This document shows positions 40,095 to 47,134 of a stretch of 64,000 bases of DNA, in pieces. Position numbers and translations under genes: made by a program. The DNA comes from Hyalangium gracile (GTDB lineage Bacteria > Myxococcota > Myxococcia > Myxococcales > Myxococcaceae): contig NZ_JAHXBG010000025.1 of NCBI RefSeq assembly GCF_020103725.1, positions 1 through 64,000 on the forward strand, in the 5' to 3' direction. The notes beneath the pieces were generated by a model, which did no database searches, was not told where the DNA came from, and saw nothing but the letters and a program-made list of their open reading frames with translations. How positions within the stretch are numbered: position 1 is the stretch's first letter; every line of letters starts with the position of its first letter.

Positions 40095-41951
40095 ATGCGT
40101 AAACTCTCACTGATCACCTCAGGCCTGTTGGCGGTGTGGCTCCTCTCCGCGTGCGAGGAGGACGCTCCTTCCAAGGAGCCGCCTTCCGCGGAGACGCCCG
40201 CCGCCGAGCTCCCATCCCAGGACATCCAGGACACCGCCGGTCCGCTGACCGTGACCAACTGCCGCGTGCTGACCACGGCGGCGGTGAGCGCCAGCGGAGA
40301 CGACGGCGCCGGCGGCGTGGCGGCCAACTCGCAGGACGACAACCTGACCACCCGCTGGGCCGGGCCGGGCGTGGGCGCGTGGCTGCGGATGGACCTGGGC
40401 AGCGTGCAGACGCTGGCGGGGGCGGCCATTGCCTGGCACCAGGGCAACCAGCGCCAGAACCACTTCGTCCTCTCCACGTCCGAGGACGGGACGACCTACA
40501 CACAGGTGTACGCGGCCGACAGCGCGCTGAACCTCGATGCGCAGACGTACACGTTCGCCCCGCGGCGGGCGCGCTACCTGCGCGTCACCGTCAACGGCAA
40601 CACCGTCAACGACTGGGCCTCCATCCTCGAGGCACGGGCGTGCGGAGAGCAGACCTCGCAGCCGCCGCCCACGGAGGACACGGGGCCGGCGCTGCCGCGC
40701 AGGCCGTACCTGCAGAGCGTGGGGACCACGAGCGCGCTGGTGGCGTTCCGCTCGGCGGTGTCGTGCACGCCCTTCGTGCGCTACGGCCTGGGCACGGACC
40801 TGTCCCGCACGGCGACGGCGACGGCGGCCGGCTGGCGGCACGTGGTGAAGCTGACCGGCCTCAGCGCGGGGCAGACGTACAGCTACGTCGTCGAGGCGTG
40901 CGGCTCCGTCACGGGCGTGCGGCAGTTCCGCACGGCGACGACGTCGAGCACGCGGAGCATCCACTTCACGGCGATGGGAGACTTCGGCACGGGCGGCTCC
41001 TCGCAGGCGCGGGTGCTGGAGCGGCTCGGGCAGTCGAACCTGGCCGGAGAGCTGATGGTGGCGCTGGGCGACAACGCCTACGAGTCCGGCACGGAGCAGG
41101 ACTTCCAGGACCACATGTTCACGCCCATGGCGGCGCTGCTGCGGCGGGTGCCGCTGTTCGCCAGCCCGGGCAACCACGAGTACGTGACGAACCAGGCCCA
41201 GCCCTACCTGGACAACTTCTACCTGCCGGCCAACAACCCGGCGAACACGGAGCGCTACTACTCGTTCGACTGGGGCCCGGTGCACTTCGTGGCGCTGGAC
41301 TCGAGCTGCGCCATCGGCCTGGCCTCGTCGGACCGCTGCACGCTGGCGGCGCAGAAGAGCTGGGCGGCCGCGGACCTGGCCGCCACGCGCCAGCCGTGGA
41401 AGGTGGTGTTCTTCCACCACCCGCCCTGGTCGAGCGGCGCGCATGGCTCGCAGCTGCTGATGCGGCGTGAGTTCGGCCCCATGTTCGAGCAGTACGGGGT
41501 GGACGTGGTGCTCACGGGCCACGACCACAACTACGAGCGCTCCAAGCCGATGGTGGGCAGCGGCGTGGCGCCCTCGGGCAGCCGGGGCGTCGTCTACCTG
41601 GTGGTGGGCAGCGGCGGCGCCAGCCTCCGGAGCTTCCCGATCGCGCAGCCGAGCTGGACGGCGTACCGCAACAATACGGACGCGGGCTACCTGGACGTGA
41701 AGGTGAACGGCGGCACGCTGGTGGCGCAGTTCCTCAACGCGAGCGGCGCCATCAAGGACACCTTCACGCTGACGAAGACGATCCCGGCCTCCGTGGAGGC
41801 TCCGGGCAGTGTCTCGGCCTCGTCGCTGGAGACGCCTCCGGGCCCGGTGGACGATCCGGCCCGCGAGCCGGCGGGGCTGCGCTTCGAGAAGGTGCTGCCT
41901 CCGGCGGACACGCCGGAGTCGGTGGCGGACCACGACGAGCCGTCTCACTGA
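40095..41951 (+). CDS. Purple-acid-phosphatase-type metallophosphoesterase lipoprotein with discoidin domain
   Basis: A 618-residue protein. ATG 40095 gives signal and lipobox LLSAC (C17); the upstream frame reads through the terminator region and is not coding. An F5/8 type C (discoidin) domain (about 55-180, NLTTRWAGPG.., RARYLRVTVNGNT) is followed by a fibronectin-III-like domain (about 200-285) as in purple acid phosphatases. A metallophosphatase domain follows: GDFGTGG near 295, GDNAYESG, GNHEY, FFHHPPWSS and TGHDHNYERS. It is exported and anchored, probably releasing phosphate from esters, with the discoidin domain binding glycans. The tail (about 565-618) is low-complexity. Confidence 0.88.
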   Translation: MRKLSLITSGLLAVWLLSACEEDAPSKEPPSAETPAAELPSQDIQDTAGPLTVTNCRVLTTAAVSASGDDGAGGVAANSQDDNLTTRWAGPGVGAWLRMDLGSVQTLAGAAIAWHQGNQRQNHFVLSTSEDGTTYTQVYAADSALNLDAQTYTFAPRRARYLRVTVNGNTVNDWASILEARACGEQTSQPPPTEDTGPALPRRPYLQSVGTTSALVAFRSAVSCTPFVRYGLGTDLSRTATATAAGWRHVVKLTGLSAGQTYSYVVEACGSVTGVRQFRTATTSSTRSIHFTAMGDFGTGGSSQARVLERLGQSNLAGELMVALGDNAYESGTEQDFQDHMFTPMAALLRRVPLFASPGNHEYVTNQAQPYLDNFYLPANNPANTERYYSFDWGPVHFVALDSSCAIGLASSDRCTLAAQKSWAAADLAATRQPWKVVFFHHPPWSSGAHGSQLLMRREFGPMFEQYGVDVVLTGHDHNYERSKPMVGSGVAPSGSRGVVYLVVGSGGASLRSFPIAQPSWTAYRNNTDAGYLDVKVNGGTLVAQFLNASGAIKDTFTLTKTIPASVEAPGSVSASSLETPPGPVDDPAREPAGLRFEKVLPPADTPESVADHDEPSH

Positions 41952-41968
41952 GCCTCGTCGTCCTGGCA

Positions 41969-41998
41969 AGGTGCCTGCCTGGGGAGCGGGCACCTCTT
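41969..41998 (+). terminator. Possible terminator hairpin
   Basis: Arms AGGTGCCTG (41969-41977) and CGGGCACCT (41987-41995), 9 bp with one G-U pair, are followed by CTTGC. It comes 17 nt after the phosphatase stop. The T-run is poor. Confidence 0.4.
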
Positions 41999-42146
41999 GC
42001 AGCCATAGAGGTGCCTCCGCGCATCACCGTGCGGCTCACCACGCGCAGCAGCTTCACCGAGGGAGGTGCTCGCGCGTCGCCCCCTTCCTGCGGACAGGGG
42101 CCGCTTGGGCCTGTGGAGCGCGCCAGGAGACGCGCAGCAGCCTCCT

Positions 42147-42905
42147 TCAGCGCGGAGCGACGCGCCCGCCGATCTCCGGGAAGCGCTCGTAGGCCCGCTT
42201 CAGCGCGTCCAAGTGGGTGGGGTCGTCGTAATCGAGGGGGGCATCCGTGAGTTGCACGACCCATCCGCCCGAAGGCGTGCGCCGCGCCCGCGTGAGCAAC
42301 TCCGCGTCGCGAGCAGGATCCGGGAACCCGATGGCCTGCGCGGCAGCGGCCGACCAGTAGTTCAGCCACCCAAGGCACCAGGGAATCTCAGGCGCGGAGA
42401 GCTTCTGTGGAAGGTTGAGCATGGGAAGCCCACGCGGTGAGAACTCTGGTGCATGAGTCGAGCGGCGGACCTGCTCCGCGACTTTCGAGCCGAAACCGTA
42501 CGGCGACGCATGCCCCCAGAACGCGCGGGCACCATCCGCCACGCCCTCGAGCACAGCCGCCGCTGCCGCGATCACGGGCTCGTCCAGTGGCAGTTCTGCA
42601 TGCACTTCAGACAGGGACTGACCGCCTGGGCTGAGGAGTCCAGGTCTTCCCCTCCCGTTGACCGTGACGGGGTAACTCTCGTCCCCGTTGCACAGAAGAG
42701 GGAATTTCCCGTCCTGCGTCCTTTCCACGAGCCACGCATCGCGCTGCGGCAATGCGATGGGGCGTGCTCCTTTGCCTACTTCCCACTCCAGGCGCAGGCC
42801 GGGGAGCGCCTCTTCCATCCCATGGACGACAGCGAGCGTGCGGCTGTCTTTGCCCACGAGCGCAGGCGCGTAGACAATGAGGGTGAGGGCTCTAGGTCTG
42901 GTCAT
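42147..42905 (-). CDS. Probable immunity protein (DUF5953-like)
   Basis: A 252-residue cytoplasmic-type protein. ATG 42905 overlaps the stop of the upstream toxin gene as ATGA; a GTG nine bases earlier is less likely. The sequence (ALTLIVYAPALVGKDSRTLA.., LPQRDAWLVERTQDGKFPLL, WCLGWLNYWSAAAAQAIGFP) resembles the myxobacterial DUF5953 family, which recurs downstream of lipoprotein toxins; the family name is from memory. No enzyme motif is seen. Position, tight coupling and lack of a signal support an immunity role: binding the toxin in the cytoplasm. It converges with the phosphatase gene. Confidence 0.65.
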   Translation of the reverse strand: MTRPRALTLIVYAPALVGKDSRTLAVVHGMEEALPGLRLEWEVGKGARPIALPQRDAWLVERTQDGKFPLLCNGDESYPVTVNGRGRPGLLSPGGQSLSEVHAELPLDEPVIAAAAAVLEGVADGARAFWGHASPYGFGSKVAEQVRRSTHAPEFSPRGLPMLNLPQKLSAPEIPWCLGWLNYWSAAAAQAIGFPDPARDAELLTRARRTPSGGWVVQLTDAPLDYDDPTHLDALKRAYERFPEIGGRVAPR

Positions 42906-43816
42906 CGTCTGCACCCCGTGACGACGACATCAAGTGAGAAATCCGCCTCGAGCAGCGCGTCTTTGTGCGCTTGGGTGCTCACCCCGATGATGAAGTCATA
43001 TCCACATGCCTCCGCGGTTCTTCGCTCCCTTTGTATTTGCTCCAACTCCTTCTCGAGCTCTCGCCTCCGGATGAAGTCAGGATATGTGTCAAATCGATGT
43101 GTTTTGATCTCCCACAGCACGCGCACGCCGACTTGCAGAGCATCGAATCGCTCACCGCCCACGAATACGTCCATGCCGGGATAGCGGTTGGGCGGAAACC
43201 TATCGGCGCACTCGTTATGCGGGACATCCTGGCCCGCGTGCCGCACCGGGATTGGCTTGCACTCCGGGGGCTCCCTGGGATCGGATGGTATGGGCGGGAA
43301 GGTGTCTCCGGTCGGTGAGCCCTTTGGCTTCGGCGCTCGGTTCGCCAAAGGTTCTTTCGCAGGCCGCGTTTGAGTCTTGGGCTTCGCACGCTCACGGGCT
43401 GCGTTCCGCTGGTAAACATCAATCCCCTCTTGTATGGCGGCTGCAACCACCACCGCGCCAATCACAACCACTGCTCCGGTTACGACTGCCGGTGACGCAA
43501 AGATACAGAGGGCCACGGCCGCGGGAACTGCTGCGGCCGCGGGGGCAGAGGCGACAGCGCATTTCCCGGTGACATCACGAAACCTGACCCTGTCGCGGTC
43601 GAGAGTGTGAAAGCACCTCTCCGCCAGGATAGGCCATTCGTTAGAGGCTTCGCGCACGACGCAATGCCCGTCATCCGTCCAGGGGTACTCCGCTGCCCGC
43701 TGAAGGTTGGCGTACCTCGGACTCGGGTCCTCCCACTCTCCCGGGCTCGCATCCATCGTGGCGCAGGCCGAGAGAAGGAGCAGGAACAGGGGGGCGCCGC
43801 ACGTTCGCTGGAGCAT
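42902..43816 (-). CDS. SitA-like lipoprotein toxin with PD-(D/E)xK nuclease domain (DUF6310-like)
   Basis: A 304-residue protein. ATG 43816 follows AAAGGA by 6 nt; the TTG five codons upstream would overlap that site. The lipobox is LLSAC (C18). The N-terminal half (WTDDGHCVVREASNEWPILA, RVRFRDVTGKCAVAS, then a hydrophobic region near 92-129) fits the conserved carrier part of myxobacterial SitA lipoprotein toxins. A Pro/Lys linker leads to a C-terminal domain with ERFDALQ..LWEIKT (D225, E236, K238), a PD-(D/E)xK nuclease pattern. SitA toxins pass between cells by outer-membrane exchange. The role here is inferred; DUF6310 is the likely family name. Confidence 0.7.
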   Translation of the reverse strand: MLQRTCGAPLFLLLLSACATMDASPGEWEDPSPRYANLQRAAEYPWTDDGHCVVREASNEWPILAERCFHTLDRDRVRFRDVTGKCAVASAPAAAAVPAAVALCIFASPAVVTGAVVVIGAVVVAAAIQEGIDVYQRNAARERAKPKTQTRPAKEPLANRAPKPKGSPTGDTFPPIPSDPREPPECKPIPVRHAGQDVPHNECADRFPPNRYPGMDVFVGGERFDALQVGVRVLWEIKTHRFDTYPDFIRRRELEKELEQIQRERRTAEACGYDFIIGVSTQAHKDALLEADFSLDVVVTGCRR

Positions 43817-44040
43817 GGAAGGTCCTTTCAATCAAGCGAGGTGCTGCGGGTCAAGGCTACGCCGGTTCTCCGCTGGAGCGGATCAGCACGCCCCGGCAGC
43901 GAGAGCCGATGGAGGAGCGCCCGCGTCCGACAGCTCCGCCCATGGGAGGCGCGCTCCCGGACGGCCTCTTCATATGCGCTTCACCTCCCCGGCCTCCTGC
44001 TACTTGCCCACTCGTGCAACCAAGGGCTCCCCGCGAGTTG

Positions 44041-44424
44041 GTGACACACTCGCTTGCCCGCTACCACTCACGAAATGAGGCGCACTCCCCCGCAGTGCTC
44101 GCTGTTCTCACTACCGTCGCCGCGCTCGTGGTCCCCAGGCTCCAAGCCATTGCAGTGGCAGTTGGCATCCTCACCCCCGCCGTGGCGATCTTCACCCTCA
44201 TCCTCCGGACGTTCCGCACTGCCGCTCACCGCCGCTGGACTGAGCAACAGGAGGACGTTCTTCGCGAAGGTGGCCGTAGCTTCAAGCTTCAGGTGCTCCG
44301 CAAGGACCGTGCATCTCTTCAGTGGGCAAGCGCTGAAGGGCGCCTGCTCGTCACGAAGGACGCCCCTTGGGGTTGGTATGTCGTGCTCGAGACCAAACTC
44401 CCACCGAAGAGCCCAGGCACTTGA
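44041..44424 (+). CDS. Small two-helix membrane protein (uncertain)
   Basis: A possible 127-residue protein from GTG 44041; GTG 44095 and an open frame back to 43909 are alternatives. Residues 18-52 form two hydrophobic segments (AVLAVLTTVAALVVPRLQAI, VAVGILTPAVAIFTLIL). A basic soluble tail follows (HRRWTEQQEDVLREGGRSFK.., WASAEGRLLVTKDAPWGWYV). Codon use is less G/C-ending than in neighbours. No family recognised. It is adjacent to, but on the opposite strand from, the toxin gene, so it may be a leftover of toxin-locus turnover. The same frame stays open after the stop to 44640. Confidence 0.4.
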   Translation: MTHSLARYHSRNEAHSPAVLAVLTTVAALVVPRLQAIAVAVGILTPAVAIFTLILRTFRTAAHRRWTEQQEDVLREGGRSFKLQVLRKDRASLQWASAEGRLLVTKDAPWGWYVVLETKLPPKSPGT

Positions 44425-44484
44425 GACTCTGATGCGAGAAGCACCCTCTACAGGGCTGTTTTGCATCTCAAGCGGGAGGTGACG

Positions 44485-44640
44485 GTGGAACTGCTGGCCG
44501 CTTGGTGCGAGCACGCCAGCCAGCCTGATGAGGGGCTGCTGCTCAATGCCAGTTCTTCGTTGAGCGATGAGGCACGCTGGCAGGAGGAGCGCACCCAGTG
44601 GGTCGAGCGGGAGTACGACCTGCTGAGACTGGCGGTATGA
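44485..44640 (+). CDS. Short orphan reading frame or gene remnant
   Basis: Fifty-one codons from GTG 44485, with GGGAGG 6 nt upstream, encoding MELLAAWCEHASQPDEGLLL and a Trp/Glu-rich amphipathic rest ending YDLLRLAV. The frame is open back to 44425 and directly continues the preceding gene after its TGA, so a single interrupted gene is also possible. Codon use and composition look protein-like. Family unknown. Confidence 0.3.
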   Translation: MELLAAWCEHASQPDEGLLLNASSSLSDEARWQEERTQWVEREYDLLRLAV

Positions 44641-45102
44641 GGAGCAGACCGGCCCGGCCACATGCCGCTGCTGGTGGCATGGGAGAAGGTCTTCCTGGGG
44701 CTGGCAGCAGCTCTGCTGCCGGCGCTGCTCAAGGCCGCCGATGAGCCGCTGCTCGACCGCCGGCTCCGGTGCGCGACGCACGCACCGCCCCCGAGTCCCC
44801 GCCGCCTGCCGGGGAGCAGCCCGTGTCGGGCCAGAACGCCAGCAACTGGTATGCTTGTCATACCAGTTCGCAACCAGTCGGGCCGACAGGCGGCGGCCAG
44901 GGCCACGAGGAGCGGGGCGCCAATGTGTGTGCCACTTCGAGAGTGGGTTGGCACACGGCCGGTGTGGCAGCCCCTGGCCGCAGGGCCATGGCGCCGGCGC
45001 CCGAGATAGGCATGATGCGTCGGGAAAGGTGTCGGAACTCGCGCGTCAGGGTTGACGTGGCGGGGAGGAGTGCCGACCTTGCCTCCCCACTACCCACTCC
45101 TT
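44641..45102. other. Gap of 462 nt with palindrome copy 3 and a decayed frame
   Basis: No convincing complete gene. From 44662 about 36 codons (MPLLVAWEKVFLGLAAALLP, continuing KAADEPLLDRRLR) have good third-position G/C and look coding. The rest of that frame loses this pattern and runs through the palindromic element at 44844-44868. This fits a truncated gene. The last 100 nt before nrfH probably carry its promoter; a TTGACG lies at 45052-45057. Confidence 0.45.
44844..44868. repeat. Dispersed palindromic element, copy 3 (perfect 10-bp arms)
   Basis: AACTGGTATG - CTTGT - CATACCAGTT, a perfect 10-bp inverted repeat with the same 5-nt spacer as copies 1 and 2. Unlike those, it is not between two convergent gene ends but in the decayed gap before nrfH. 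Confidence 0.75.
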
Positions 45103-45594
45103 ATGTCCCGGGCATTCCGACGCAGGGCCATCATCCTCCTCAGCATCCTCGTTGGCGGCGCGGTGGGTGCCGCGAGCTTCACGTTCGCCTATGCCAAGGG
45201 GACCTCCTACCTGACGGATGACCCGGCGGCGTGCGCCAACTGCCATGTGATGAACGAGCAGTACGCGGGCTGGCGCAAGGCCAGCCACCGCCACGTGGCC
45301 GTCTGCAACGACTGCCATGCCCCGAAGGCCTTCCTGGGCAAGTACGCGACGAAGGCCCTCAACGGCTGGCATCACTCGGTGGCCTTCACGACCGGGGACT
45401 TCCACGAGCCCATCCGCATCACCGCGCGCAACCGCGAGGTGACCGAGGGCCAGTGCCGCGCCTGCCATGAGGACATCGTCCAGGCCATCGATCCGGCGCA
45501 TGGCCAGGCCCCCGCGGGAGCCTCCACTCCCGCCGCGCAAGAGCCCATCTCCTGCATCCGCTGCCACGCCTCGGTGGGTCACCCCGAGGAGTGA
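45103..45594 (+). CDS. nrfH: Cytochrome c nitrite reductase small subunit
   Basis: A 163-residue NapC/NirT-family tetraheme cytochrome that takes electrons from menaquinol and passes them to NrfA. One N-terminal membrane helix (residues 9-30) anchors it. Four heme sites are visible: CANCH 44-48 followed by V-M50, matching the CxxCHxM first heme of NrfH, then CNDCH 68-72, CRACH 118-122 and CIRCH 151-155. ATG 45103 (MSRAFRRRAIILL) is preferred to the open frame 17 codons upstream. It is joined to nrfA with only 20 nt between stop and the preferred start. Confidence 0.92.
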   Translation: MSRAFRRRAIILLSILVGGAVGAASFTFAYAKGTSYLTDDPAACANCHVMNEQYAGWRKASHRHVAVCNDCHAPKAFLGKYATKALNGWHHSVAFTTGDFHEPIRITARNREVTEGQCRACHEDIVQAIDPAHGQAPAGASTPAAQEPISCIRCHASVGHPEE

Positions 45595-45614
45595 ATTCCT
45601 GGAGAGAACCCACT

Positions 45615-47114
45615 GTGTCCTCGACCGCTCCCTCCGAAGCCCGAAGCCTCCGACGCCGCGTGCTGGCGCTCTACATCGCCGTGGGGCTCGTCTCCGCGCT
45701 GGCCATCGTGCTGGTCATCGCCCTGCTCATCAACATCTCCCAACGCAAGCACGAGGCGAAGAACCCCTTCTTCCGCGTGGTGGAGCTGACCGACGACACG
45801 GTGGACCCGGAGGTGTGGGGCAAGAACTTCCCCCTCCAGTACGACGGGTACAAGCGCACCGTGGATCAGGTGCGCACGCGCTACGGCGGCAGCGAGGCGG
45901 TGCCCCGTACGCCCACCAAGGCCGACCCGCGCACGGTGGTGGCGCAGAGCCGCCTGGAGGAGGACCCGCGGCTGAAGACGATGTGGGCCGGCTATGCCTT
46001 CGCCAAGGACTTCCGCGAGGAGCGCGGCCACGCGCACATGCTGGAGGACCAGCTCTTCACCGAGCGCCAGCAGGTGACGCAGCAGCCGGGCACCTGCCTC
46101 AACTGCCACGCCTCCGTGTACACCGCGTACAAGAAGCTGGGCGACGGGGACCTGAAGAAGGGCTTCGAGAAGCTCAACGCGATGCCGTACTTCGAGGCCC
46201 GCAGGAACGTGGAGCACCCGGTGTCCTGCATCGACTGCCATGACCCGGCGACGATGCAGCTGCGCGTCACCCGGGTGGCCTTCATGGAGGGCATGGCGCG
46301 GCTCAAGGCCTCGCAGGGCATCCAGAACTACGACGTGAACCGGGACGCCACGCGCCAGGAGATGCGCGCCTTCGTCTGCGGCCAGTGCCACGACGAGTAC
46401 TACTTCCAGGGCAAGGAGAAGCGCCTGACGTACCCGTGGGACAAGGGGCTGAAGATCGAGAACATCCTCGCCTACTACGAGGAGAACGGGCACAAGGACT
46501 GGACGCACGCGGAGACGGGGGCGCCAGCGCTCAAGGCGCAGCACCCGGAGTTCGAGCTGTGGAACCAGGGCATCCACGCGCGCTCGGGCGTGGCATGCGC
46601 CGACTGCCACATGCCCTACGAGCGCGTGGGCGCGCTGAAGATCAGCGACCACCACGTGCGCAGCCCGCTGCTGAACATCAACCGGGCGTGCCAGCCCTGC
46701 CATCACTTCTCCGAGGAGGAACTGCGCTCGCGGGCGGAGGCCATCCAGGAGCGGACCTTCAACCTGCGCAACCAGGCGATGGATGCGCTGGTGGGGCTCA
46801 TCGAGGACACGAAGGCGGCGCGCGCGGCGGGCAAGTCGGAGGCGGAGCTGGCGCCCGTGCATGCGCTGCAGCGGCGCGCGCAGTTCATGCTGGACTTCAT
46901 CGAGGCGGAGAACTCCATGGGGTTCCACGCGCCGCAGGAGGCCGCCCGCATCCTCGCCGAGTCCGCGAACATCTCCCGGCAGGGGCAGATCCTCCTGAGG
47001 GATCCGAAGTTCCAGCCGCAGCTGCCGGGCCAGCCTCCGCCGAAGGCCGGGGACGCGAGCGCGGCCCCGGGCAACCCTGCCTCCTCCACGCCGGAGAAGC
47101 CCGCCTCCCACTGA
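45615..47114 (+). CDS. nrfA: Cytochrome c nitrite reductase catalytic subunit
   Basis: A 499-residue periplasmic pentaheme enzyme reducing nitrite to ammonium. The GTG at 45615 has GGAGAG 8 nt upstream; the GTG at 45591 overlapping the nrfH stop is the alternative. A membrane anchor (about 16-38) replaces a cleaved signal. Heme sites: CLNCH 161-165, CIDCH 205-209, CGQCH 255-259 (followed by DEYYF), CADCH 328-332 (MPYERV) and CQPCH 359-363. The first, active-site heme has His where the classical enzyme has Lys (CxxCK); CxxCH forms are known in some lineages. The last 60 residues are a Pro/Ala-rich tail. Confidence 0.93.
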   Translation: MSSTAPSEARSLRRRVLALYIAVGLVSALAIVLVIALLINISQRKHEAKNPFFRVVELTDDTVDPEVWGKNFPLQYDGYKRTVDQVRTRYGGSEAVPRTPTKADPRTVVAQSRLEEDPRLKTMWAGYAFAKDFREERGHAHMLEDQLFTERQQVTQQPGTCLNCHASVYTAYKKLGDGDLKKGFEKLNAMPYFEARRNVEHPVSCIDCHDPATMQLRVTRVAFMEGMARLKASQGIQNYDVNRDATRQEMRAFVCGQCHDEYYFQGKEKRLTYPWDKGLKIENILAYYEENGHKDWTHAETGAPALKAQHPEFELWNQGIHARSGVACADCHMPYERVGALKISDHHVRSPLLNINRACQPCHHFSEEELRSRAEAIQERTFNLRNQAMDALVGLIEDTKAARAAGKSEAELAPVHALQRRAQFMLDFIEAENSMGFHAPQEAARILAESANISRQGQILLRDPKFQPQLPGQPPPKAGDASAAPGNPASSTPEKPASH

Positions 47115-47134
47115 GGCTTCTCCAGCGTGCCGCG

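Noticed and set aside
47115-47134. Shared terminator between nrfA and the hydrolase gene
   Set aside because: Only 20 nt between the convergent stops and no stable hairpin with a T-run found.
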